Positions 35,561-46,881 of a DNA stretch of 64,000 nucleotides are shown piece after piece. Position numbers and translations under genes: made by a program. Each line of letters starts with the position of its first letter. Position 1 is the first letter of the stretch. A model generated the notes under the pieces. That model did not search any database. It was not told where the DNA came from and saw only the letters and a program-made list of their open reading frames with translations. Source of the stretch: Alligator mississippiensis. Lineage: Eukaryota; Chordata; Crocodylia; Alligatoridae. Location of the stretch: the NCBI RefSeq assembly GCF_030867095.1, contig NC_081828.1:5099501-5163500 (forward strand), read 5' to 3'.

Positions 35561-36175
35561 ATAGCACTTGAAAGGCTAATTTCTTAATCAGACATTACTA
35601 GTGGAATGTAGAAAGAGAGGTCAAAGAGACAAGCTGGCATTGAGAATTAAACACAGGTTCGTAATAATATGAAAGGAAAACAAAAAGCATCCACTTGAGG
35701 ATGTTGTTATTGAATGAAAGTTGAGAGAACTGCTAGGAACATGCATTTTTTATTATTATCAAAGGTGTTAAAATATATACATAGCATATGTTTGGCACTG
35801 GCTTGTTGTTACACAGTTCTGTAGTATTCAGCTGTCTTGGATAAAAACTATCACTTTGATACTGGAAAATTATTAAGAAAATGTTAGTTTTGGGCCTAGT
35901 AGTAAAACACAAAGATTGTCCTGCATGCCAGTAAGGTTTCACTGTAGAGTTTGCATTATTTCCAAAAACTGTCTTTGGCAGCCATTGCCTTTCAGCTCCA
36001 TCAACAAGTCTGCAGAAGATTTTTGTCCTCTTTTATCCAGGAGACAAAAGACTCACGGTGGCCAGAGAAAAGCATATTGCAAAGACAGTGTGGGAGCAAA
36101 CTGCAGATTCAGATCTGGTTGGGTTTGTGTTTCAGCCACTCCCAGACTTAGGCTTGATATTCAGAGCTAGGGTGT
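35561..36175. other. Unique DNA, no gene recognised
   Basis: Overlapping short frames at 35916-36170; no domain. Confidence 0.45.
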
Positions 36176-36680
36176 TTCATAGACTCATAGTTGGTAGGGT
36201 CGGAAGGGACCTGAGCAGATCATCAAATCCGACCCCCTGCCATGGGCAGGAAAGGATGCTGGGGTCAAACGACCCTGGCTAGGTGACTGTCTAGTCTCCT
36301 TTCGAAGACCCCCAGGGTAGGAGCGAGCACCACTTCCCTTGGAAGTTGGTTCCAGGTCCTAGCTGCCCTGACAGTGAAGTAGCGCCTCCTGATGTCTGGT
36401 CTGAATCTACTCTCAGTCAACTTATGGCTGTTATTCCTTGTTACTCTCGGTAGTGTTCGGGGGAACAGGGACTATCCCATTGCCTGCTGCTCCACCTTGG
36501 CAAGTTTACAGGTGGCCACCAGATCCCCTCTCAGCCTTCCCTTGTGGAGGCTGAACAGGTTCAGGTCCTGTAGCCTCTCCTCATAGGGCCTGCCCTGCTG
36601 TCCCTTGATCATGCGGGTGGCCTCCTCTGGACCCTGTCCATGCTGTCCACATCCCTCCTGAAGTGTGGCACCCAGTGTTG
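36176..36680 (-). pseudogene. CR1 LINE 3' fragment
   Basis: The 3' UTR ('gggtcggaagggacctgagc', 'gaccccctgccatgggcagg' on the plus strand) and the C-terminal ORF2 text on the minus strand ('[20 protein letters not shown]', '[20 protein letters not shown]') are clear. Frameshifts break the frame, and the copy stops at the upper edge near 'tgtggcacccag'. Older than the copy at 31693. Confidence 0.88.
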
Positions 36681-36858
36681 ATCTGGACTCATCCCTACAA
36701 CAGACAAGTTGCATCCAACTTCAAAAAACTTGGGTCTAGGTTTCAGGAATCTTACTATTCAAATTGTTCTCTTGTGCATTTACTGCAAGGTTGATACCAT
36801 GCAGTAGCATCAAGGGCCAGGTTCTATTCCATCCTACTCAAGGCTTCAAAGAACAGTA
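36681..36858. other. Unique spacer
   Basis: Short unique stretch. Confidence 0.4.
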
Positions 36859-37248
36859 GACATGTCTACATGTGCATTTACTGCACAGTAACTTACTGCT
36901 CAGTAAGCTTTTTTTAGGCCGGCATCTATATATGCAGGCATTACAGTGCAGTAACAGTGTGTGTGAACTGACTTGGGAGTAAAGTTAGTCCCAAGTCAGC
37001 TCATACACACAGGGTACTGTGCAGTAATGCGTCTACACATGCATTACTGAGCAGTAGCTACTGGGGCATAAATTTGCTACCTGCACCATGCAGGTAGGAA
37101 ATTTATGCCTAAGTTGGTGTAAGTCACCCTACTTACTGCACAATACAGGCACACACATATTGAAGCATGCCTGTACTGTGCAGTAGTTTTTGGTTACTGT
37201 GCTGTAACCTAAATTACTGTGTAGTAAGTGTGCATCTACATACATCAA
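36859..37248. mobile_element. MITE-like element rich in TTACTGCAC words
   Basis: The left end 'gacatgtctacatgtgcatt' and the reverse complement of the right end, 'gatgtatgtagatgcacact', match. The interior repeats 'ttactgcacagtaa' and 'gcattactgagcagtag' palindromes in both orientations. No coding sequence and no clear target duplication. Confidence 0.6.
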
Positions 37249-37392
37249 GTTAGTGCAAAATGGGGTGCATGCTCCTTTCCCAGTCTTAAAGGTAAGAAGG
37301 TGGTGTGTTATAAAAGTAGATTCATTAATGGATTTTCAGGACTTGAGTAGGGTGAAATGGAATTGCATTTACGTACCAAAGTCTACTTAGAT

Positions 37393-37485
37393 CAGTGATT
37401 CTCAGCCCCAGACTCGAGCCACCCCTCCATACGTTTTCCAAATTTAGTGGCATCCCATTTCAAAAACTAATTTATTACAGTGCAT
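37393..37485. mobile_element. hAT (Charlie-like) fragment, same family as 23665
   Basis: Starts CAGTGATTCTCAGCC. Its reverse complement runs 'cactgtaataaattagtttt', 'tgaaatgggatgccactaaa', closely matching the right part of the 23665 element ('cactggaataaattcatttt', 'tgaaatagggtgccatttaa'). The other end is missing. Confidence 0.72.
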
Positions 37486-37882
37486 AAAACTAACATGGCT
37501 GGAACAACATTCATGAATAACTATAATACTATAATATTATAATTCATTAAATATTTGAGCCTGGAAGTTCTTTCTTGCAAATATCTAACAAGTAAAACCC
37601 ATGGCTAGATAGCTTTCATTGCACACTTGCAGTTTTACCTATGGGGAGCTGGCATGGCCAAGCTGGAGGCAGCTTTGACATGGAGCTGTGCAAGTGAGAA
37701 ACAAGGCCATGTTGGGGTCTGAATGAGTGCTGCTGCTCTGGGGGGAACCCAAGTACATGCACATAGGATATTAGCATAAAGCATCACTATTTAAAATCAT
37801 GGGAAAAGCCACACTGTTTATTTAATAATACTTGGTTTTCAATCCCTGAAGATGATCAAGAGACTGCTTACACAGTTGCTAT
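37486..37882. other. Unique spacer
   Basis: AT-rich; no gene signals. Confidence 0.45.
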
Positions 37883-38366
37883 ACTGGGCACATTTACACA
37901 TGCAATTAAGTTGAAGCAATAAACTCCAGTGCTTATTGCGCTAGAGTTTATTGCTTCCTAGGCACTGCATTTACACGTCCACCTGGGACTGCAGCACATT
38001 GAGGTGGGTCAGAGCAGCCCCAGCTGGCAGGGGGCTGCCAACCCAGGACTGCTTTGACTCAGCTCAACGTGCTGCAGAGGGGGTGGCTGGGGCACGAGGA
38101 TGCTCTTGTGCAGGGCTGGCCGGCAGAAAACCCCCACACTGGGGCACCCTCATGCCCCAGCCAGCCCTGGTCACCATCTATATGTGCTCTGCTGTGGAGT
38201 AAAAAACTCTGCAGCAGGATAGTACTTGCATTTACAAATACGATCTTTTTGCTGAGTTAATTAGTTTACTCCCGCCCAATAGCCCTGCATGTGTAGATGC
38301 GAGACATTTACTGCAAAGCTAATTAGTCAACTCTGCAGTAAACGTACTATGAAGATATGCCCGCTG
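37883..38366. mobile_element. MITE-like element, ~480 bp
   Basis: The left end 'ctgggcacatttacacatgc' and the reverse complement of the right end, 'cagcgggcatatcttcatag', match imperfectly. The inner arms share 'gcaataaactcc' and 'gagtttattgc' palindromes and 'ttaattagtttactcc' / 'gctaattagtcaactc' words. The GC-rich centre carries short frames that are not gene-like. The word CAGTTGCTA occurs near both outer edges, but not in clean register. Confidence 0.5.
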
Positions 38367-39116
38367 AGTCTACCCAGTTGCTACCAGCTGCCTCTGGGCT
38401 ATTGAATAGCCACAATTTTATAACCACCTCTGTTTTCCCATGTAGGGAATGGGGAACTAACTGAATTTCCTGAGACTGCAGCTGCAAGATTTTGAAAGTT
38501 CATGGACAAGCTTGGAGATAGGCTGATTGAAGAAGGGAGCACCCTCTCCTGCTGGCCTGCTTCCCAGTCCGACCACTCCCATGACTCCTAGAGCCAGAGG
38601 TGGAAGGAGCAGTGTCACCCTTGAAAGGATCTCATGGCACCCTGGTTCGAACCACAGACTTTGATGTTTCATGTGTGGAATAGGCCCTGTTCCCAAGTTC
38701 CCGGGAACAAAATAACCAACCAGATTCACTCTAGCTTATTATCTTTGTGAAATGATACCCATCCATAGTGTTGCAGTAGTTAACACAACATGAAGAAGGT
38801 TGTGCTTTGAGTCAAACCTAGTGAGCATAACCTGTTCAAACATGGGACCATCGAACATAATGTGTGTAACATGTTAAAATGCAGTGTCAGTGATTTCTGG
38901 AGACCTGTGATATCAAAGTCTGAGAGGCTTCAAATAAAAAAAAATGGAGCCATTATCCTATTTCTTGTGTTTGATGTGAAGCAAACAAGCAGTCAAGGAG
39001 AAATAATATGCCTGTGTCTTTAAAGAAGCAAGCAACAGTTTCCCCATCTTGCCCATCTCCTTTGTCCCTCTGAGCTGCCTCTAGTATTTACCATTATTAG
39101 AAGATTTCTGTCCATG
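38367..39116. other. Unique DNA, no gene recognised
   Basis: No repeat or coding signals recognised. Confidence 0.5.
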
Positions 39117-39124
39117 GTGTAGTT

Positions 39125-39298
39125 CAGTGGCTTTCAACCTTTTTTTCGTTTGCAGACCCTTAAATAATGTCAAACGCCTTTGAATTGTAAGTGTGGGTAT
39201 TCACATATTTTTGACTGATCATAATCATCTTTTGCAGACCCCTTAGATGTAGTCTGTGAACCCTCAGGAGTCTGTGGACCACAAATTGAAAACCACCG
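39125..39298. mobile_element. Short hAT (Charlie-like) element
   Basis: CAGTGGCTTTCAACC at the left and the inverted ATTGAAAACCACCG at the right define a 174-bp element. Flanks GTGTAGTT (39117-39124) and GTGTAGGG (39299-39306) agree at 6 of 8 positions, consistent with an old hAT duplication. The interior has the typical 'gcagaccctt' words. No coding capacity. Confidence 0.75.
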
Positions 39299-39306
39299 GT
39301 GTAGGG

Positions 39307-41689
39307 AGTCAGCTCTGCTCAAGATAAGCTAACAGTGGACTTGGCGGCAAGGGTGTTGTTAAGACCGAGGAGCACCATGAGTTGTATGCGGGGAGCTTGC
39401 ACAGGGTTTGGCACTAGTGAATGCTACTAAATTCCTCATTTTCACAAGCATGAAATTCATGCATACAAAGCCTCTAAAGTAAATTCACATGTTGGAAGTC
39501 AGATTTCCCTTTAGAAAGTCTAAGCTAATCTAGTCTACATGTTCAAATTCCCGAGCCGTTTTACTGCCTCTCTCTCTTTTGAGCTTACTGTATGCTGGCT
39601 TTCTCAGTTTCAGCCAGGCAAAGCTGTGAGCCAAGACAGCCGCCTCCCTCTAACCTCTGAGTCAGGCCTTAGGCCAAGGATCCCAAGTATCCCAAAATTC
39701 ATAAAAAGACATGGGGTTGTAATGAGGTTATAAATGCAAAGGCTGGAAGTTTGAAGTATCTGGTCTAGATATCCTGCCATAAAGCAAGTTCAGAAAATTT
39801 CCCGTTCCACAACCACGAACAAACCCTTGAGCTTAGGTAATGTGACCCTCGTCCTGAACCCTTTCTCCCCTCATAACTCAACCACCTTCCCTCCGTTCTC
39901 ATCCATCCAAAATTGTTCTTCTGAGCTAAGTGGAGCCATTTGCAAGAAGCAAGGGGGTTTTGACAGTATATTTTATTGGAGCAACTATATAGGTGGGACA
40001 GATCGCAATAACAGAGATCACCGACCCCCCTTCGGCTTCTCATATATTTCCTGAGCCACCACGGCTACAACAACCCTCTAATCACACTACAACATGGAGC
40101 CATTTGTACGTTCACATGAACGAGGTAGAGGCTGTGCGCCTTTGTCTTTTGGCTTCGACATGTTCTCCCCACCCCTGCCTTTTCAGTCTCTGCTGTCTTG
40201 TTAGCTTACATAGGACATATTCACCAGGCCTGAAAGAATATTAAAAGTATAGAGATTTAAAGAGCCCCTTCTACAGTAGGCTAAAACTCCAGATCCCTTC
40301 TGAATATAGGGAACCTCTTCCACATCATGTGCAAATGCTTCACGTCAGAGGCAAGTGCCTCACCAGCTTGCTACGGGTGTATGCCAAACGAGCAGGTGAA
40401 AATGCTATTGCAGGGTTACGGTGACAATTTTGGGCCCACGGTGCATTCGTGCACCTGTTATAAATTTGGAGGGTTTTTTTTTTAGCTAGTTATTTCAGAA
40501 ATATTTAAACCTTCGCAGTAAGCCTTTAACAAAACACAACTTATAAAGGGCCTGCGGGGGTACAGGTAAGGGACAGGATGGTATGAGTACCGTGGGAGGT
40601 ATACAAACCAGGGCTGGACCTCCAACTGTGATCTCGAATACAGATAACCCTGAGTGCCAGAAAAGTTTGGATCTAGATTATTAAACCCAAGCCCATTTCT
40701 ACTATAAATTGACTGGTAGCCTCTTTGAAAGCACTAAAATCTGCCTGCCCTTTAGAAAAGGATTCAGCTATTGAGGAGTCCATGGATGTGTGCGCTAAGG
40801 AAACCAAGGCAAGGCTGTGAATACATCTATTGCAGTGCTAGCCTCTCTTTAGGCCTTTGGTATATGAGCAGGGGGTAGGACTGGACCTAGTCCTCTTCCC
40901 CATCCATGCACCCACTTCGGCATTGCCCATGGCCCTGGCCTAGAGCCAGATTTTATTCCATGAATTATGTGCACAAATGGGCTCAAGCACCTACGTGTGC
41001 TTCCATTCCATCTTGTTAGCATTTCTTAAAAGCTGTTAATACAAAAGTGTTTCAATCCCCTAAATTACATTAATAATGGGTCTATCAAAATAAGGTTATG
41101 GTAAGTTTTCCACAAAGGTCAACCCACGTAGGTTGAGCAGCTGTGGCTTGGTATTGTGCAGTGGCTGACTATACTGAGTACTTGTGTACAAAGATCAGCT
41201 ATTTTAGTCTCTCTTTCTATAACTTCTCTCTGATAAATTCTCCATGGCAACATGGTAAATCAGGGCTCTACTGGACATCATCTTAGCAATATTTCTTCTG
41301 GGGCTGAGTGGTAAATGGGAAGCAACTAATGAAGGATAAAATTCTCTGAAACCACACCAGTTAGAAGTAGGAATTACTAAAATGGCATAGTGATATGGCA
41401 GGTCCAGGAGTTCATTATAGGGCCATTAGTTGGTAGCTGGACTGGTTTATTATTTTGGTCTGTATGGGGCAATTCCTGGGAGGCCTGGGGCATTTACAAT
41501 TCCTATAGACCTCAGTGGAAGGTCCTGGGCATTTCCACTAGGCCTCATACTTATATGCTTGGAAAGTCCTGAATAGAAAACAGCAGTTCCAACATTTGCT
41601 GCCATGATTGGGCCTTAGACCACTCATTTCTGTTCAGTGTTTTAAGATTCTCGTGTATGTACACTGGAGCACGTGATAATCTCCTCCTG
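39307..41689. other. Unique DNA, no gene recognised
   Basis: The frames at 39765-40244 overlap on both strands and lack domains. Nothing else recognised. Confidence 0.45.
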
Positions 41690-42000
41690 TGTTTACTTAC
41701 ATGGAGAGATTGCCATTCACCGTTCAGCGGCTATTTAAATGAGAAGTCAAGGAGCTGATTTAAGAACTCATTACGGTGACGAGTATTGACATTTGTTTTA
41801 AATGAGAAATATGTTGCATTAAAAATGGATTTGAAATTTGTGTAGTTTTCTTTAAAATTGCAAATAATTGGTATTGAAAGGGTTATTAGGGTTGAGAAAA
41901 TGAACATTTCCTGTTGTGGTTTCTGTAAAGTATCCCCAGTGGCAGCTGAAAATTACCTTAGAGACATATATAATTTGTGTTCTCAAGGGAAATATTTTAT
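41690..42000. promoter_or_regulatory. Candidate non-coding regulatory block
   Basis: Unique AT-rich DNA with an MEF2-like GGCTATTTAAATGAG, GTTTTAAATGAGAAATATG and a homeodomain-like TTGCAAATAATTGG. No repeats. Regulatory role inferred only. Confidence 0.2.
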
Positions 42001-42610
42001 ACTTACTTTTAAGGCCAAAAGTTAGACCCAATGCATCTCTTCTGGATCAATACAGGCTACAAAACCTAATCTTCTTTAATAGAGTGGTTAAATAGATTCC
42101 ACCACTAAAATACTCTAGAGAAAAAGTTTAAAATATCAAGAACGTCATGTAAAATGCTGTGGGACATAGGTATGAGAACATGTCTATGCAATTATTGTTT
42201 ATTATATGCCTATTGTTGGACATCAATGAGATTTATTATAAAGTTGTTTTGGGGGATTTATCTTATAAATGAAAACTTTTGGAAACCATGTCTATTCTTT
42301 AGACCAAGGCCTCACAAGGATCTAATTAAAGGTCTATTAGTCAAACTAATTCCCAACATGACATAAGTTTGTATTATGCAAACGTATTTGACTTTCCAAA
42401 CACACTCCAGAGACCTGGCACTTCATTGAGAGACATCAATTGATATGTATAATGTGGAGAAAATAAATGTTGGAATGGAAGACCCCTGCATCCTGGATCC
42501 TGCTCCCAAGGGAGTTTCTGCATTGGATATTTAAGAATCATTGAATGAGGGGGATAGAGAGCAGCGAGGGCAGAAGCAGAGGCCGGAACCAAGGACCTCC
42601 TCTCATCTTG
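42001..42610. other. Unique DNA, no gene recognised
   Basis: No signals recognised. Confidence 0.5.
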
Positions 42611-42695
42611 GCCAGGCATAGACCATGACCGGATAGTTAGGACATTTAACTGGAAAGTGGAACATGGAGGTTCAAACCCCATCAGGTCGACTTAG
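42611..42695 (+). mobile_element. tRNA-derived SINE fragment (probable)
   Basis: A consensus-like B box, GGTTCAAACCC (42669-42679), is preceded by 'ggatagttaggacatttaac', a common text of tRNA-derived SINE heads. No acceptor stem is evident, so not a tRNA gene. Confidence 0.45.
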
Positions 42696-44119
42696 ACCCT
42701 AGACCTCCTATTGCCTGGAAAAGTGCCCAGACCACTCCCTGGGCTAAAAATTGGAGGGCCTTCTTTTTTTTGGCCAGTCACTAGTTGTGATTTTCCCATG
42801 ACTAACCTCTGAGGGGCTAATATGGAGGTTGGCATTTCCTGGGCAGAATAGGATCACCACAGATCATAAGTGGCTGCAGTACGTTCCTCCTGAGCATGTT
42901 CAGACAGACAAAGTGCATGGCAGAGGAAGGAATACGTTTTAAAATGCATGTAAGCAGCCCATGTAGGTGGCTAAGTTTTTCCTGCTAAAGGGGAATTGGA
43001 TTTGGGCCTTTATGACTGTGTGTAGATGAAAGGAGGGGCATGTGTGCATGACACTTTAAAGTGAGCTAACTGCTTTCCCACTGCTTTAATGGTGTCGGTG
43101 TTTGCATGTGTCAGCGACGTATTGGGCATTAATTCCAGCCACTGTAGCAAATTTGGCAGCGTAATCTACCTTAAATGACTTGGGATGCAGCAAACTAAAA
43201 CTCCTCTGCGGAGTAATAGTCTGTCGCCCCTACAGCTGCAGAGCGAAGCATCGGGCTCTGTGCAGCTCCACGGCTCTGCAGGAAGCCCTGCAGGCAGCCT
43301 GGCAGCAGCCTGGGAAGGCAGGCTCCACCCAAGAAAAGCAGCGAGTCTGACCTTTAGATACCACAGTTATACTACTAGTACTACCACTACCACTATGATC
43401 ACAACCACCACAAATATGGCATAAAACAAAATGGGCAAAAGCTACTTGTCTGGTGAATGGGCCCTAAACTGGAAGTTAAACCAGAGAAAAGGTAATGTGG
43501 ATAAATATGATTACAGCTTTCCTACAGTTGGTCACTGTCAAAGGGCAGCTTTCTGGATGTAGAGCAGCAGAAGTAATTGCCAGTTGTCAGCCTGGAGGCA
43601 GTGATTAGTCAGTAATATATTGCTATGTGGCATTTTATCACAGTACAAATCCTGCCTGACTACGGCCTAAGTCTCATCCAAAGTCCACTGGAATTGAGGA
43701 GGGTCTGTGTTTTGACTTCAGTGAGTTATGAATCAGGCCCTGTGACCCTAAATGAGCAGAGGACATAAGCAGATGCTTAAGACTAAGCATGGGAATAATT
43801 CCAGCCCTGGATTAAAATGTACAAGGTATTCAGCAGAGGTGCTGATCACTGATAGTTCCCATTAATTTAAGGAATATTTATGATGGTCTTGACCCCTGGA
43901 AATATTTAGGTGCCTATGCCTAGCTGTATGCATCTGAGGTTGAAACTGTTGATTTAATGATAACCAATGATATTGTGACAAGTTTATGGTAACTTCCATG
44001 GTGTACCATTTAGAAAAAATAAGCTCCTGTACAATTATATAGGGAGAACAAAATCCACTAACTTCAGTTTATAGCATAAGTTGGGTTATTTTCACACAGC
44101 AGGCACAAACATTACACAG
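42696..44119. other. Unique DNA with a trinucleotide-like repeat
   Basis: 43371-43417 is an imperfect ACT/ACC repeat. 43655-43745 resembles a degenerate copy of an old dispersed element ending 'gaatcaggccctg'. No gene. Confidence 0.5.
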
Positions 44120-44430
44120 ACTGCTCTTGTATTATATCTCAGCTAACTCAGCAGACACCTTGGTACGATTAGTAAGAAGATATTCCCTTATCACATCTAG
44201 GATGAAGATTATTTTACAGCCTCTTGGCATGGAAAATATTTTGTTAACCTTTTATTTCAAAATCACAGAGGTAGAATCCATCAGATTAACATTTTGGCAG
44301 CACGGCTTCATCAGAGTGTTCATTGCTCTGCGTATTTTCTTCTGGAAGAAAACCACCCCGTCCTAATATTATCTCTGAAATCCAATGTCAATCAAATGTT
44401 TAAAAAGGCCTTGCTGTTGCCAGGCTAATA
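44120..44430. promoter_or_regulatory. Candidate non-coding regulatory block
   Basis: Unique AT-rich block with CCATCAGATTAACATTTTGG, 'ccaatgtcaatcaaatg' and 'aggctaataaacaaataaac' (forkhead-like). The 79-residue frame at 44127-44366 has no domain. Confidence 0.2.
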
Positions 44431-44688
44431 AACAAATAAACTGAAGATTATTGGCCTTGGGCATCTAGTCGAAAGGTTACATCTGAGGGAGTTAGCTACT
44501 GTCTGCTTAAATATCTCTATTATTTTGGCTTAGGCTGTAAAGACAGATGGGATCAGTTCTGCCCTTAGCTACATGCCGAGTCCATTGACAGAAAGAGAAG
44601 TTATACCTAGATAATCAGTGCGATCGTTTGGTCTTGTTCTATAAGAAATGAATGCAGGATGACAGTGATTCTAATCTTGCAAAGTGCT
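44431..44688. other. Unique spacer
   Basis: No signals recognised. Confidence 0.45.
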
Positions 44689-44701
44689 TCAGCACATGTT
44701 T

Positions 44702-44940
44702 TTTATTAGACCAACCCAAATAGTTGGAGAAAAGTTATTAAGCAAGCTTTCGGGTTCAAAAACCCTTCGTCAGGCTAAGGAAGTTTCAGCAGTTGGTGTG
44801 TGCTTTTCCTGGATGGAACCCGAAAGCTTGCTTAATAACTTTTCTCCAACTATTTGGGTTGGTCTAATAAAAGATATCAAATTCACCCAAGGAACCTTGT
44901 CTGCCTATGTCCTTAGACCACCATGGCTACAACCTAAACC
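44702..44940 (+). mobile_element. 5'-inverted retroposon with perfect 57-bp inverted repeat
   Basis: TCAGCACATGTTT occurs exactly at 44689-44701 and 44941-44953, a 13-bp target duplication. Inside, 44701-44757 is the exact reverse complement of 44816-44872 (57 bp, 58-bp spacer). The arms contain 'gaacccgaaagcttgc' and 'ttgggttggtctaataaaa', the core seen at 3012 and 62297. The right part continues 'cacccaaggaaccttgtctg' to 'accatggctacaacctaaac', the presumed 3' tail. The left part is the same element read backward and extends further 5' ('cctgacgaagggtttttg' on the minus strand). This is the expected product of twin priming with an overlapping duplication. Confidence 0.8.
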
Positions 44941-44953
44941 TCAGCACATGTTT

Positions 44954-45679
44954 AACTTTCAGTGCATGCTTGTTTCCATCACTGCGAACCCTTCTGCATG
45001 TGCTCAACTTTCCTCATGCATGTATCTTCATTGATCTGAATGGGACTATTCGAAAGAGTAAAATCACGTATGCATGCATGCCTGTTCCCTAAACAGCAAC
45101 CACTTAGGCTAGGAACAGAAATTGCACATAAACCAGTATAAGTGATTGGAAACTGGTTCAAATCTGTAACACAACAGACATTCAATACCCATAAACCACT
45201 TTCAAAATGGCCAATATCAGTTTAAGATAAACTTGGATGGATGTAGTATCAGACTTAACTGATTTAGGTTCAGTAGGTTTATTGAACTTCTGTCCCAGAT
45301 CCCCTCCAGATTCAAGTTAACTCACAATCCCCCAACATCCCAAGATGCTTTGCACCTCACCCGCAAACCTCCCCCCGACTCAGGGTGAGTGGGCTAAACT
45401 TGGCCCAAGCTGTCCACTTCAGCCTAGCAGGGAGGTGTGCTCTAGCACCCGCCCCCAGGCCCCCTTCCCTTCACAGCTTCTGGCTTGGGCCACTGCAGGC
45501 ATGAGGCTGCACTTTCAGAATCAAAAGTGAAGGTCTGTTCACTTGCTTATTGGTTCAATCTATGCAGTTTAGATTAACCTGTGACAATTGAATCAGTTCA
45601 GCCTCAGGCTTTCTGACTGTCTTTCCCTAGCCTTTAACACATGCTCATAACCCAATGAGACTTAAGTGTGTGGTTCAAG
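44954..45679. other. Unique DNA, no gene recognised
   Basis: No signals recognised. Confidence 0.45.
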
Positions 45680-45687
45680 TTAAGCAT

Positions 45688-46094
45688 TAGGGCTGTGAGA
45701 AACAGCAGTGTTCTGCTTCAACATCCATTTTGATGGAACAGTGTTTCATTTCGAGTTTTGTTTCAATTTGAAAACACTGCTCCGTTCCGATTCGTCAAAA
45801 TGGATTCTCTGTTTCAAGGCTCTTTCAACATTGCAATCAGGCTGGGGAAGGGAACATAGCCCAGCTGAGCTGAGTTCCCTTCCCCAGCCCAATCCTAGCA
45901 TTGGGGAGGGGAACTCAGCTGGGCTGCTTTGCAACTCAAACCTTTTCAAAAGTTTTGAAATGTTTTGACTGCCCTCGTTTTGTTTTGAGGCTGTTTCAAA
46001 GCCCTTTGTTTCATTTCAATTTAGCTGTTTTCAGATTGAAATGAGTCGAAACAGTGTAGAAATGAAACAGCCAGCAAAATTTCGCACAGCCTTA
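45688..46094. mobile_element. Non-autonomous hAT element with perfect 8-bp duplication
   Basis: Flanks are TTAAGCAT on both sides (45680-45687 and 46095-46102). The left end TAGGGCTGTGAGAAACAGC and the reverse complement of the right end, TAAGGCTGTGCGAAATTTTG, are inverted repeats of the TAGGGNTGTG type common among hAT elements. The interior holds nested palindromes, among them 'gggaagggaac' / 'gttcccttccc' around 45845-45890 and 'cattttgatggaacag' / 'cgattcgtcaaaatgg' at 45726-45803. No transposase. Confidence 0.85.
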
Positions 46095-46102
46095 TTAAGC
46101 AT

Positions 46103-46811
46103 GTGTGTTAGCAGCCGCAGTGAGGTCCAGGCCTTTTAAGAGAATTCCTAGAAGATAGTGACAGAGACGGTTGATTAGAGCTTCCAGACCATATCCCAAA
46201 TGAAACAGGTTGTTCCCTAAAGCTCATTTTTTATCACGGTCATATCCAGTCCTCTATTAACAACCTTAAATGAAGGGGGAATCTTTTACCCACTTTTTGC
46301 TAAGCAGAGATCTTGGATTAAATTAAAACACCATGCCTTGTGTCATCCTATTTACAGCTCTTGCAAGGAATCTAGACTCTAGAGGTTTGGCTACTCCATC
46401 ATTAGCCACATTTTTAAAGAGCGACTGACAGTCTGTTGAAAAACGATCCCTACTTCTTACCTAGTTCTTTATCATTAAAGGCTTCTGCATGACAACTGCT
46501 TCTTAGGAGTTTATCTGTTCCTTATGCTTCTTCCTCAAACAAGTCTTAATGCCACTGTATCTTCTACAGCAACCGATTATGAAGATGCAAATAATGTGTG
46601 GATTATTACTTAAAGATGGGGAATAATGAAAAAGAGAGGGGAAAAATAAATCCAAAGATCTGTGCTTATGCCAGGACTCTGGATAAAATACAAAGAAACC
46701 TGCCAAGTTTTTGAAAACTAGAACTTTCCATATATAGAGTTTAAAATGTAAATTTTTCTTTTCTTTTCTGACAGCATGTTATGAAGTGAGCTACAACTCA
46801 CTAAAGTTTGT
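46103..46811. other. Unique DNA, no gene recognised
   Basis: 46130-46480 is an AT-rich unique stretch with some homeodomain-like words (GGATTAAATTAAAAC). No gene. Confidence 0.45.
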
Positions 46812-46812
46812 G

Positions 46813-46880
<68 letters not shown>
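46812..46880. repeat. (ATCT)n tetranucleotide microsatellite
   Basis: About 17 perfect units, the same motif as the left arm of the palindrome at 5867. Confidence 0.96.

Positions 46881-46881
<1 letters not shown>

Noticed and set aside
42611..42695. tRNA gene
   Set aside because: Good B box only; the rest of the fold is missing.
45688..46094. PIF/Harbinger element with TTA duplication
   Set aside because: TTA occurs at both ends, but moving the boundary outward gives longer inverted ends and a perfect 8-bp duplication, which fits hAT better.
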